Source: JBFJKD01 sp038106145 (GTDB taxonomy: Bacteria; Pseudomonadota; Gammaproteobacteria; Pseudomonadales; Porticoccaceae). Taken from it: a DNA stretch of 64,000 bases. The first letter of the stretch is position 1. Each line of letters opens with the position of its first letter. The stretch lies in NCBI GenBank assembly GCA_038106145.1, contig JAYODD010000004.1, forward strand, positions 124,001 through 188,000, given 5' to 3'. A program made the translations under genes and the position numbers. Below are positions 9,514 through 18,198 of this stretch, piece by piece. Below the pieces are notes generated by a model. The model was not told the DNA's origin and searched no databases. It was given only the letters and a program-made list of their open reading frames with translations.

Positions 9514-10440
9514 CTAAAAAACGTCCACGCAATTCAGGCAACGTTCGAGTAACGCCTGGCCAAGCCGCTCACCGTTGCGGTCGCGGGTCAACAGGCGATG
9601 GGTGGCAACCGCCAGAAATACCGCCTGTACATCTTCCGGTATCACATATTGTCGCCCGTGAATCAGGCTCCATGCCCGTGCGCTCTGCACTACGGCCATA
9701 GCTGCACGGGGGGACAAACCGAATTCGAATCCCTCTTCGCCACGGGTATGCGCAACCAGTCGCTGCACGTAATCAATCAGACTTTCGCTGACTTTCACCG
9801 CGCTGACCAGATCCTGCATTTCAAGTAATTGCTCCGGGGTAACGCAGGCTTCCAAGTGCGCGAGGCGTAAACGCGGATCCGCGCCGCTCAACAACTGGCG
9901 CTCCACCGCCGGGTCGGGGTAACCCAACTCGATACACATCAAAAATCGGTCGAGTTGTGATTCAGGCAATGGAAAAGTACCAAACTGCGTGTTGGGGTTC
10001 TGCGTCGCAATCACAAAAAAGGGTGCCGGTAAGCGTCGCGTCTCCCCTTCCACACTCACCTGACCCTCGGCCATTGCCTCTAATAACGCGCTTTGCGTTT
10101 TGGGTGTGGTGCGATTAATTTCATCCGCCAGCACCAGATTGCTAAACACCGGGCCCGGGTGAAACTCGAAAGCGCCATTGTTGCGGTCGTAGACGGACAC
10201 CCCGACAATATCGGCGGGTAGCAGGTCGCTGGTAAACTGAATGCGGCTGTAGTTGAGACCCAGAGCGCCGGCCATGGCCTGGGCGAGGGTGGTTTTGCCC
10301 ATGCCGGGTAGATCTTCAATCAGTAAATGGCCGCGGGCCAGCAAACAGGCCAGGGCGAGACGAATCTGGTGATCCTTACCGACAACTACAGTGCTGACAC
10401 TGGCAAGCACTTTTTCCGCGGTTTTTTGTACACTGCTCAT
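9514..10440 (-). CDS. MoxR family AAA+ ATPase
   Basis: 308 residues. Walker A is EDLPGMGKTTLA and Walker B is LVLADEINR, followed by TTPKTQSALLEAMAE, typical of the MoxR (AAA_3) family. Sensor residues are in FFVIATQNP, and the C-terminal lid domain has LSPRAAM. MoxR proteins act as chaperone-like ATPases for assembly of partner proteins, usually VWA or DUF58 proteins. It is the first gene of the moxR-DUF58-tgpA unit and lies 77 bases downstream of the metZ stop, with the same orientation. Confidence 0.93.
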   Translation of the reverse strand: MSSVQKTAEKVLASVSTVVVGKDHQIRLALACLLARGHLLIEDLPGMGKTTLAQAMAGALGLNYSRIQFTSDLLPADIVGVSVYDRNNGAFEFHPGPVFSNLVLADEINRTTPKTQSALLEAMAEGQVSVEGETRRLPAPFFVIATQNPNTQFGTFPLPESQLDRFLMCIELGYPDPAVERQLLSGADPRLRLAHLEACVTPEQLLEMQDLVSAVKVSESLIDYVQRLVAHTRGEEGFEFGLSPRAAMAVVQSARAWSLIHGRQYVIPEDVQAVFLAVATHRLLTRDRNGERLGQALLERCLNCVDVF

Positions 10441-10517
10441 GCACTGCTATCCTTTTTCGGCAGTCGGCCTTTGGACATTGGCGCATGCGGAAGCGCTGCC
10501 AGTGCAGCGACGAACAA

Positions 10518-11726
10518 TCACAGTGCAGCCAGACCCCGATCCAGATCGGCAATAATATCCTTCGCCGCTTCTAGACCCACCGCGACCCTGATCAGATTTT
10601 CGGTGATGCCCGCCTCGGCTTTTTCCTCAGCGGACAGACGCCCGTGAGTAGTGGTCGCGGGATGTACGATGGTGGTTTTAGTGTCGCCCAGATTAGCCGT
10701 CAACGACAGCATGCGCGTATGGTCAATCAGGCTCCAGGCCTGCTCCCGCCCACCTTTGACGCGAAACGACAGGACGCCGCCATAGGCGCTCTGCTGGCGG
10801 GTCGCCAGAGCGTGTCCCGGGTGATCTTCCAACCCCGCATAGTACACCTGCTCCACCGCCGGATGCGCGGCCAGCCAGTGCGCTACCTGCATCGCATTTG
10901 CGGCGTGCGCTTCCATCCGCAGGCGCAGCGTCTCCAGGCCTTTGAGAAATACCCAGGCATTAAATGGACTCATGGTGGGACCGGCTGAACGCAAAAACCC
11001 CAGCACCTCTTCCATTAATTGTCGCCTTCCTACCACCGCACCACCCATGCAACGCCCCTGCCCGTCGAGATATTTGGTGGCGGAATGCACCACAATATCC
11101 GCGCCCCACTCCAACGGGCGCTGCAACGCCGGCGTGCAGAAACAGTTGTCCACCACAAGTAGCGCACCATGCTGGTGGGCAAGTTCCGCGAGCGCAGTCA
11201 GATCCGCCACTTCACACAGCGGGTTGGATGGGGTTTCCACAAACAGCAGTTTGGTCTCCGGGCGCAACGCAGTGCGCCACGCGGCCAGGTCGGTTAACGA
11301 CACCGTCGTGCTGTCGACGCCAAATTTGCTCATAAATTTGTTCAGCAGGACCGTGGTGGTGCCAAACACACTGCGCGAACATACGATATGGTCGCCGGCC
11401 TTGAGCAGCGCCATCCAGGTGCTGAGAATAGCCGCCATTCCCGATGAGGTTGCGACGCCCTGTTCACCGCCTTCGAGTGCCGCAATACGTTCTTCAAAAG
11501 TACGCACGGTGGGATTGGTATAGCGCGAATAGACATTACCGGGGGAATCTCCCGTAAAACGCGCCGCCGCCTCCGCGGCATTGGCAAACACATAACTGGA
11601 AGTGGCGAAAATGGCTTCACTGTGTTCGCCCTCTGCGGTGCGCTGATAGCCAGCGCGAATGGCCAGGGTATCGAGCGCTGCGCCCGCCAGGGGTTGCGTG
11701 TCGGGAGGCGTTTTTTCAGTCGTCAT
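10518..11726 (-). CDS. metZ: O-succinylhomoserine sulfhydrylase MetZ
   Basis: 402 residues. PLP enzyme of the Cys/Met metabolism family, which converts O-succinylhomoserine and sulfide to homocysteine. The PLP lysine is in VHSATKYLDGQGR. Other family motifs are SSYVFANAAEAAARF near the N-terminus, YSRYTNPT and VETPSNPL. The start ATG overlaps the purF stop (TGATG). The purF-metZ order is that of Pseudomonas, which favours MetZ over cystathionine gamma-synthase (MetB), a close homologue. Confidence 0.93.
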   Translation of the reverse strand: MTTEKTPPDTQPLAGAALDTLAIRAGYQRTAEGEHSEAIFATSSYVFANAAEAAARFTGDSPGNVYSRYTNPTVRTFEERIAALEGGEQGVATSSGMAAILSTWMALLKAGDHIVCSRSVFGTTTVLLNKFMSKFGVDSTTVSLTDLAAWRTALRPETKLLFVETPSNPLCEVADLTALAELAHQHGALLVVDNCFCTPALQRPLEWGADIVVHSATKYLDGQGRCMGGAVVGRRQLMEEVLGFLRSAGPTMSPFNAWVFLKGLETLRLRMEAHAANAMQVAHWLAAHPAVEQVYYAGLEDHPGHALATRQQSAYGGVLSFRVKGGREQAWSLIDHTRMLSLTANLGDTKTTIVHPATTTHGRLSAEEKAEAGITENLIRVAVGLEAAKDIIADLDRGLAAL

Positions 11727-13261
11727 CAGTTAACTCCACGGGAGGAATTATGCAACCCGATCGCCTCGGCCTCCTCCACGGCAGGTTTGCCGTTTTTACG
11801 CATTTTAGCGTCATCGTTGCGTTCCGATTCGAGATGCTGCAGGTAATCTGCACTTACGTCCTGGGTAATGTATTGTCCAGTAAACACCGAACACTCAAAG
11901 CGTTTAATTTGCGCGTTGCCCTCCTGCGCACTGGCGATCAAATCCTCGATATCTTGATAGACCAACCAATCGGCGCCGATTAATTCCGCGATTTCCTGGG
12001 TGGTTCTGTTGTGGGCCACCAGCTCCTGCGCACAGGGCATATCGATCCCGTATACGTTGGGATACTGTACAGGTGGTGCCGCCGAGGCCATGTACACCCG
12101 GCGCGCGCCCGCATCCCGCGCCAGTTGAATAATTTCCCGGCAGGTGGTGCCACGCACTATGGAGTCATCCACCAACAATACATTCTTGCCCTGAAACTCG
12201 AGTTTAACGGGATTCAATTTCTGCCGTACTGACTTTTTCCGTTCGGTCTGGCCAGGCATGATAAATGTACGGCCAATATAGCGATTTTTCATTAAACCCT
12301 CGCGAAACTTTACCCCAAGGGTTTCGGCCATCGCCTGGGCGGACACGCGGCTGGTGTCGGGCACTGGAATGACCACGTCAATGTCGTGGTTGGGGCGCTC
12401 GCGCAATATCTTTTCCGCGAGTCGCTCCCCCATTCTCAGGCGCGCCTTGTACACCGAAATATTGTCCAACAGGGAATCGGGCCTGGCGAAATACACCTGC
12501 TCAAAAATACAGGGCACCAATTCAGGATTGGTCGCGCATTGACGGGAGTGGAACTGGCCCTGTAGATCGATGAATATCGCTTCACCAGGTGCCACGTCGC
12601 GTTCGATGGTAAAGCCGAGCACATCCAGGGCAACACTTTCCGAGGCGACCATGTATTCGCGGCCTCGAGTGGTTTCGCGCGCACCGAAAATCAGTGGTCT
12701 GATACCGTACGGATCGCGAAAGGCGAATAATCCGTAATTTGCGATCATGCCGACCACTGCGTAAGCGCCACGACAGCGGCCGTGAACCCGTTCCACCGCC
12801 GCGAAAATATCCTCGGGTTCCGGTCGCAACTTGCTTTGCAACTGTAACTCGTGTGCAAAAACATTAAGCAATATTTCCGAATCAGAATCCGTATTGACGT
12901 GTCGCAGATCCGTATTGAACACGTGTTCGAGGAGTTCCCGAGAGTTGGTCAGGTTACCGTTGTGCGCGATACAAATTCCATAGGGAGAGTTCACATAAAA
13001 TGGTTGCGCAAGGGACGGCCCCGAACTGCCCGCCGTGGGGTAGCGCACATGGCCGATGCCCATGTTGCCCCGCAACTGCTCCATATGGCGAGGTTTAAAC
13101 ACATCGCGCACGAGGCCGACATCCTTGCGCTGGTTTAGTTGACCATCCTGATAAGTCATAATCCCCGCCGCGTCCTGACCGCGGTGCTGCAACATGGTCA
13201 GCGCGTCGTAAAGCTTTACATTTACGTCGCTCCTGGCAACAATCCCCACCACTCCACACAT
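11726..13261 (-). CDS. purF: Amidophosphoribosyltransferase PurF
   Basis: 511 residues. It makes phosphoribosylamine from PRPP and glutamine, the first committed step of purine synthesis. The N-terminus MCGVVGIV exposes catalytic Cys2 of the Ntn glutaminase after Met removal. GHVRYPTAGSS and AHNGNLTN belong to the glutaminase domain. The C-terminal phosphoribosyltransferase domain has the PRPP loop VLLVDDSIVRGTT. Length equals that of E. coli PurF (505). It lies 13 bases after cvpA, as in E. coli and Pseudomonas, and overlaps metZ by one base. Confidence 0.98.
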   Translation of the reverse strand: MCGVVGIVARSDVNVKLYDALTMLQHRGQDAAGIMTYQDGQLNQRKDVGLVRDVFKPRHMEQLRGNMGIGHVRYPTAGSSGPSLAQPFYVNSPYGICIAHNGNLTNSRELLEHVFNTDLRHVNTDSDSEILLNVFAHELQLQSKLRPEPEDIFAAVERVHGRCRGAYAVVGMIANYGLFAFRDPYGIRPLIFGARETTRGREYMVASESVALDVLGFTIERDVAPGEAIFIDLQGQFHSRQCATNPELVPCIFEQVYFARPDSLLDNISVYKARLRMGERLAEKILRERPNHDIDVVIPVPDTSRVSAQAMAETLGVKFREGLMKNRYIGRTFIMPGQTERKKSVRQKLNPVKLEFQGKNVLLVDDSIVRGTTCREIIQLARDAGARRVYMASAAPPVQYPNVYGIDMPCAQELVAHNRTTQEIAELIGADWLVYQDIEDLIASAQEGNAQIKRFECSVFTGQYITQDVSADYLQHLESERNDDAKMRKNGKPAVEEAEAIGLHNSSRGVN

Positions 13262-13274
13262 ATCTTGAGCGCCC

Positions 13275-13769
13275 CTATAACAACTGTTTTACGGCACCAA
13301 AAATACCCGCCGCGGTATCCCTGGCCCAGTCTTCAAAATTTAAAAAACGCGCGATTAAAAACGAATCGCGCCACCAGTCGTCCTGATGGACTGGCACTAC
13401 TTCCGGCATCAGAACCAACAGCGCCATTACCACAATCAGTCCGCGGGCAGCACCAAACAACATACCCAGCAGGCGATCCGTGCCACTTAAACCGGTTGCC
13501 CTGACCAACTGACCGACCACAAAATTTATCAATGCGCCAAGTAACAGCACCGCAACAAACACCATCGCCCAGGACGCCGCGTAGCGCAGTGAAGGGGTCG
13601 CAATTGACGACTCCAGCCGTAGCGCCAACGTTGCATGAAACAACATCGCCGCGACAAAGGCCGCGCCCCAGGTCAGCATCGAAATTGCCTCGCGCACAAA
13701 CCCGCGTATCACCCCAATCAATATCGATACTGTAACGATAGAAATTATCGTCCAGTCTGCCCAATTCAT
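13275..13769 (-). CDS. cvpA: CvpA family inner-membrane protein
   Basis: 164 residues from the ATG beginning MNWADWTI; an upstream in-frame start adds 16 residues that do not fit the family. Four predicted membrane helices, including IISIVTVSILIGVIRGFV, the helix after it with an Arg-Glu pair, and one ending in a Gly-rich segment (DRLLGMLFGAARG). CvpA in E. coli is linked to colicin V production and bile-salt tolerance, and it usually precedes purF. The gene sits between dedD and purF as expected. Confidence 0.92.
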   Translation of the reverse strand: MNWADWTIISIVTVSILIGVIRGFVREAISMLTWGAAFVAAMLFHATLALRLESSIATPSLRYAASWAMVFVAVLLLGALINFVVGQLVRATGLSGTDRLLGMLFGAARGLIVVMALLVLMPEVVPVHQDDWWRDSFLIARFLNFEDWARDTAAGIFGAVKQLL

Positions 13770-13825
13770 GCATTTACCCCAAGCGTGGTGACAGCCGCTT
13801 TCCCGTGTAAACGGCAACGGTTGAA

Positions 13826-14365
13826 TCAGGGTTCAAAACGTCGCAACAGCGGCTTAATCTGGTGACGCTGTTCGATAGCCTGCATATCCGTCAGCAATTT
13901 TTCTTTCAGAATATTGGGTCCCACATACACCCGATATACATCGCCTGTCGTGCTGCTCCCAACGCGACTGTACGCCTTGTATCCCTCGGCCAGAAGTTGC
14001 TGCGTAAGATTGTCCGCTTTATCTTTTTCCTTGAAACTTCCGACCTGTAGAATCCACGCTACGGGAACTCCCGCGTCGTTCAAAGCAGGTTCTTCGGGGA
14101 CTTCCGCAACAGGGTTTTGCACCACATTCGCGTCGTCGGGAACCTGAAATATTTGCTCGTCCGACTTGGGAGTCTGCGCACCCTCCACCCGCACCGGTTC
14201 GGCAATCTGAACCGGTTCTAACGCTGGTTTCGCAGGAATTTTACTGCGCGTGTCCACGCGATGGGTGCCCTCCAGATTGAGCACCATGGGCAGAAACAGC
14301 ACCAGCAGCGCGGCGAGTACGACCACGCCAACCAACCGCCGGACCGCTCGGCTACTCACCCCCAC
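13826..14365 (-). CDS. dedD: DedD-like SPOR domain cell-division protein
   Basis: 179 residues. One N-terminal membrane helix (LVGVVVLAALLVLFLPMVL), a Pro/Glu-rich periplasmic linker, and a C-terminal SPOR domain (AWILQVGSFKEKDKADNL, then YRVYVGPN). SPOR domains bind denuded peptidoglycan at the septum. The GTG start overlaps the end of folC by 14 bases, so translation is probably coupled. A second GTG two codons later is an alternative start. folC-dedD-cvpA-purF is the classic gammaproteobacterial order. Confidence 0.92.
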   Translation of the reverse strand: MGVSSRAVRRLVGVVVLAALLVLFLPMVLNLEGTHRVDTRSKIPAKPALEPVQIAEPVRVEGAQTPKSDEQIFQVPDDANVVQNPVAEVPEEPALNDAGVPVAWILQVGSFKEKDKADNLTQQLLAEGYKAYSRVGSSTTGDVYRVYVGPNILKEKLLTDMQAIEQRHQIKPLLRRFEP

Positions 14366-15659
14366 TCTCCTGTTTCCGATGCAGCTGTAACACCGCCGCT
14401 ACGGTATAAAACGAGCCAAACACCACGAGAATATCCTCCTCGCCCAAGTCGTTCACAGCGGCAGTATAACCTGTTCCCACGCTGCCATGGCATTCGACGC
14501 GCAACCCGAGAGCATCGCAGGCCGCCGCCAGCTGCCCGGGGCTCGCGGCGCGCCTGACGCCCGGCAATCCGCACAGCACCCAGCGGTCCACCAGCGGTGC
14601 CAGCGACGCCACCATGGCGGCATAATCCTTGTCCGCCATGGCGGCGAACAACGCCAGTAGACGGCCGCGTTTTAACGGCGCTAACTGTTTCGCCAACAAT
14701 ATCGTAGCCGCCGGATTGTGCGCGACGTCGAGCACCACGCCAGACCCCTGCGTGTCGAGCCAGTGCATGCGTCCCGCAACCCGTACCTCCCGTAGTGCGC
14801 GTTGTAACTGCCCAGCTGTCGGGCGATAGCCTGTACTGATCAGGGCCTGCACCGCGCAGGCCACGCTGGCCAGGGGAATATGTGTAGCTGGCAAACCTGG
14901 ATATTGCACTGTTTCACCCCGCGGTGTTCGGCAGCTAAGGTTCAATGTATCGTTATTAATATTCAGGCTGAAGCCATCCCTGTCCAGGTAATACGCCTTC
15001 CCTTTCCAATCCGCGAGATAACCGAGCAGGGTCCGCGGCGGATCGGTGTCGCCGCATATCAGGGGGCGCCCCGGTCGCGCTATTGCGACTTTCTCCAGCG
15101 CTATCGCCTCTCGGGTATCCCCCAGCCATTGTTGATGATCGAGGTCGATGGAAGTCACGATAGCCACGTCGCCATCGATGATATTTACCGCATCGAGACG
15201 CCCCCCCAGACCCACTTCCAATAGCGCCACATCCAGGTTCGCCTGCGCCATCACGCACAGTGCCGCCAAAGTGGAAAATTCAAAATAGCTAAGGCTGATA
15301 TCACCACGGGCCTGTTCGATGCGCGCAAACGCGGCAACCAGTTGCGCATCGGCAACCGGTGCGCCACACAGGGTAATACGTTCGTTGTAGTGCAGCAGGT
15401 GGGGAGAGGTATAACAGCCCACGGTCTTGCCCATCTGGCGCAATAAATGTTCCAGTACTGCGACACAGGAACCTTTGCCGTTGGTGCCGGCCACCACCAT
15501 AGTCTGACGCGCTGGACTGCTGAGACCCAGGCGGGTGGCAACTGCACCTACCCGCTCCAGTCCCAGATCAATTTCCGTGGGATGACGCTGCTCCAGCAGT
15601 TCCAGCCAGCCGTTAAGCGGAAGCGCTGTCACTGTCGCGCGGGTCGGATTCGCTGGCAC
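14352..15659 (-). CDS. folC: Bifunctional dihydrofolate/folylpolyglutamate synthase FolC
   Basis: About 435 residues. It adds glutamate to dihydropteroate and polyglutamylates folates. The ATP loop is VVAGTNGKGSCVAVLE, and the Mur-ligase-like family motifs YTSPHLLHYNERI and FEFSTLAALCVM follow. ATP and Mg contact residues occur around TSIDLDHQQWLG, and the C-terminal domain has DVAHNPAA. The GTG start at 15659 lies within accD by 47 bases; a second GTG at 15632 would shorten the protein by nine residues, and neither has a clear ribosome site. Confidence 0.96.
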   Translation of the reverse strand: MPANPTRATVTALPLNGWLELLEQRHPTEIDLGLERVGAVATRLGLSSPARQTMVVAGTNGKGSCVAVLEHLLRQMGKTVGCYTSPHLLHYNERITLCGAPVADAQLVAAFARIEQARGDISLSYFEFSTLAALCVMAQANLDVALLEVGLGGRLDAVNIIDGDVAIVTSIDLDHQQWLGDTREAIALEKVAIARPGRPLICGDTDPPRTLLGYLADWKGKAYYLDRDGFSLNINNDTLNLSCRTPRGETVQYPGLPATHIPLASVACAVQALISTGYRPTAGQLQRALREVRVAGRMHWLDTQGSGVVLDVAHNPAATILLAKQLAPLKRGRLLALFAAMADKDYAAMVASLAPLVDRWVLCGLPGVRRAASPGQLAAACDALGLRVECHGSVGTGYTAAVNDLGEEDILVVFGSFYTVAAVLQLHRKQESGGE

Positions 15660-16527
15660 CGGGCTCCGGCTCGGGATGGTGGGTGAATTTGCTCAATAGA
15701 CTCGCGATGGTATCGCGCAGCTTGTCCCGGGAAACGATCATATCGATCGCACCGTGTTCGAGCAAAAATTCGCTGCGCTGAAACCCTTTCGGCAACTTCT
15801 GTCGTATCGTCTGTTCAATGATATTGGGACCGGCAAATCCCGCACGTGCCCCTGGCTCGGCAATATTAACATCCCCCAGCATGGCCAGACTCGCAGACAC
15901 GCCCCCGTATACCGGATCAGTCATAACCGAGATATAGGGAATACCCTCCTGCCGGAGCCGCTCGAGAATGGCACTGGTTTTGGCCATCTGCATGAGTGAT
16001 ACCAATGCCTCCTGCATACGCGCCCCACCGGTAGCGGCAAAGCATACCAGAGGTACCCGTTGCTCCAGGCAGTATTTTGCCGCCAGTGTAAATTTTTCGC
16101 CGACTGCATATCCCATGGATCCGCCGTGAAAGGCAAATTCAAACGCAGCGGCAACCACCGGCATGGTTTTTAGCTGGCCACTGATAGCAACCAGGGCGTC
16201 CTTTTCGCCGGTCAACTTCTGTGCGGCGGTCAGCCGATCTTTGTACTTCTTGGTGTCGCGAAATTTCAGGCGGTCTACAGCGACAACTTCAGCGCCGATT
16301 TCCTGGCGAGGTTCTGCATCCAAAAATATGTCGAGCCTGCGCCTCGCGCCGATTCGGATATGGTGGTCACATTTCGGGCACACGTCGAGATTCCTCTCCA
16401 GTTCCGGCCGATAGAGTGGCGCACTACACCGGGGACACTTGGTCCACAAACCCTCGGGTACACTTTTGGTGCGGTCTTTTTTCTGCGTCGCCAGACCCGT
16501 TGGCCGAATTTTACTTAACCAGCTCAT
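15613..16527 (-). CDS. accD: Acetyl-CoA carboxylase carboxyltransferase subunit beta
   Basis: 304 residues. Beta subunit of the carboxyltransferase that makes malonyl-CoA for fatty acid synthesis. The N-terminal zinc ribbon has two CxxC pairs (CPRCSAPL, then CPKCDHH). The crotonase-like core has MGYAVGEKFTLA, CFAATGGARMQE and DPVYGGVSASLA. The acidic C-terminal tail overlaps the folC start. The ATG at 16527 is preferred over the TTG one codon before it. Confidence 0.97.
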   Translation of the reverse strand: MSWLSKIRPTGLATQKKDRTKSVPEGLWTKCPRCSAPLYRPELERNLDVCPKCDHHIRIGARRRLDIFLDAEPRQEIGAEVVAVDRLKFRDTKKYKDRLTAAQKLTGEKDALVAISGQLKTMPVVAAAFEFAFHGGSMGYAVGEKFTLAAKYCLEQRVPLVCFAATGGARMQEALVSLMQMAKTSAILERLRQEGIPYISVMTDPVYGGVSASLAMLGDVNIAEPGARAGFAGPNIIEQTIRQKLPKGFQRSEFLLEHGAIDMIVSRDKLRDTIASLLSKFTHHPEPEPGASESDPRDSDSASA

Positions 16528-16594
16528 CAATAATTCCCAATGCTGTCAATCACATAATAACTATGCGGCGTTCGCCAGTGTCGGACCACCCTGG

Positions 16595-17227
16595 TTACTC
16601 ACGCAATTCATCGGCAGACTTCACCGCCGCAATAAATTCGGTAATCAGTTTCGCGCTCTTGCGCCCGGGGTTCACCTCAACACCACTGCTCACATCCACG
16701 GCGTATGGCCGTAGGCAGCGCACCGCTTGCGCGACGTTGCCGGGATCCAGGCCACCCGCCACCACCACTGCTCCAGTCTCGACCTGATGCAGCCGCCGCC
16801 AGTCAAACACCTGCCCAGTACCCCCATATTGATCGGGTTGCCATGCGTCAAACACAAAACCACTTGCTGCGCCAAAACGACTCATCTCCGCCCGCGGATC
16901 CAGTCCGTCGGCCATGCGCACTGCCTTAAGATAGGTGCGCCCGAACTGATTACAGTATGCGGCATCCTCGTCGCCGTGAAATTGTAATACCTGCAAGGGA
17001 CAGCGCTCCAATGTCCGAGCCACCTGCGCGGCGTCGGCATTGACAAACAGGCCCACCGTTGTCACGAAGGGCCCCGCTGCCGCGACAATGTTCGCCGCAA
17101 GATCCAGAGCAACCGCCCGCGGGCTGGCCGGATAAAACACCAACCCAATCGCATCGGCACCGGCGCGCACTGCGGCCAGCGCATCTGCGACGCTGGTAAT
17201 CCCGCATATTTTGATTCTCGTTCTCGC
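16595..17227 (-). CDS. trpF: Phosphoribosylanthranilate isomerase TrpF, start codon anomalous
   Basis: Isomerises N-(5-phosphoribosyl)anthranilate in tryptophan synthesis. It is a TIM barrel with IGLVFYPASPRAV, LQFHGDE and the C-terminal phosphate-binding GGLDPGN, VDVSSGVE motifs. The conserved first strand and catalytic Cys (KICGIT) are encoded upstream of the first normal start, a GTG at 17170. In frame the protein reads A-R-T-R-I-K-I-C-G-I-T. The position aligning with the usual initiator Met is GCG (17225-17227), and no ATG, GTG or TTG occurs between it and an in-frame TAG at 17285-17287. I place the 5' end at the GCG by homology. A base error, a GTG-to-GCG change or a non-canonical start such as ATC are all possible. 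It lies between truA and accD as in Pseudomonas. Confidence 0.85.
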   Translation of the reverse strand, partial: ARTRIKICGITSVADALAAVRAGADAIGLVFYPASPRAVALDLAANIVAAAGPFVTTVGLFVNADAAQVARTLERCPLQVLQFHGDEDAAYCNQFGRTYLKAVRMADGLDPRAEMSRFGAASGFVFDAWQPDQYGGTGQVFDWRRLHQVETGAVVVAGGLDPGNVAQAVRCLRPYAVDVSSGVEVNPGRKSAKLITEFIAAVKSADELRE

Positions 17228-17320
17228 AAACGTCCTGGCTGCTGCTTTGGTATTGATACAACACCCCCGTGGTGGGGCCGAATTCTAGCAAAAAAACACA
17301 ACGGCACCTAACGCTACCGG

Positions 17321-18196
17321 TTAGCCCAACAGCTCTCCCAACACCCCATAATTCGGGACCGGTTTCGCAATCCCAAACCGCGAGGGATAGTCCACCGCCA
17401 CCAGGTACAGGCCATTGGGTGGCGCGGTGGCTGCACCTTTGGTGCGATCGCGGCCAAGCAACAATTCCGCGATCCAATGTGGCGGACGCTCCCCTCGCCC
17501 CACCAACATCAGCGCGCCGACGATATTGCGAACCATGTGCAACAAAAAGGCATTGGCGGTTATCTCCACGACCACCAGATCACCACGCCGCGCAATGTCC
17601 ACCCGCTGCACATTGCGAAAGGCGCTCAACGACTGGCAACCAGCCCCCCGAAACGCGGAAAAGTCGTGCTCCCCCAACAAGGGGCTAACCGCTGACTTCA
17701 TCAGTTCGACATTCAATGGATATATAACCCAGGTGAGCCCACCGTGATTGAGTGCGGGGCGATGTACCTGATTACTAATGAGGTACCGGTAGGTGCGAGA
17801 CAGGGCGCTGAAACGGGCGTGAAACTGCGGAACGACCGGTTGCGCCCAATGCAAACGCACGCTGTCAGGTAGATGACTATTCGCCCCCAGAATCCAGCTC
17901 CGGGGGCTGCGTTCGGCGCAGGTGTCAAAATGAATAATTTGATGGGTGGCATGAACGCCGCTGTCCGTGCGGCCCGCGCAGGCCACCGCGATTGGCTCCG
18001 CAGCGACGCGGGAGAGGGCGGTTTCAACCGCCTCCTGGACGCCAACACAATGCCCCTGACGTTGCCAGCCACAAAACCCGCTACCGTCGTATTCTACGGC
18101 GGCTGCAACCCGCGCTACTCCAGGTGGCAATTCTCGATCATCGGCGATCAGGCCGTTGCGACGATACTGCCACCCGTGCGGTCCCGACGCCTCCAC
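17321..18196 (-). CDS. truA: tRNA pseudouridine(38-40) synthase TruA
   Basis: 291 residues. Makes pseudouridine at positions 38-40 of the tRNA anticodon arm. The catalytic Asp is in CAGRTDSGVHA, preceded by VEYDGSGFCGWQ and followed by ARFSALSRTYRY and FLLHMVRNIVG. The GTG start at 18196 comes directly after the fimV stop. A TTG 22 codons later would give a more typical N-terminus, so the first residues are uncertain. Expressed with fimV upstream. Confidence 0.96.
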   Translation of the reverse strand: MEASGPHGWQYRRNGLIADDRELPPGVARVAAAVEYDGSGFCGWQRQGHCVGVQEAVETALSRVAAEPIAVACAGRTDSGVHATHQIIHFDTCAERSPRSWILGANSHLPDSVRLHWAQPVVPQFHARFSALSRTYRYLISNQVHRPALNHGGLTWVIYPLNVELMKSAVSPLLGEHDFSAFRGAGCQSLSAFRNVQRVDIARRGDLVVVEITANAFLLHMVRNIVGALMLVGRGERPPHWIAELLLGRDRTKGAATAPPNGLYLVAVDYPSRFGIAKPVPNYGVLGELLG

Positions 18197-18198
18197 CT

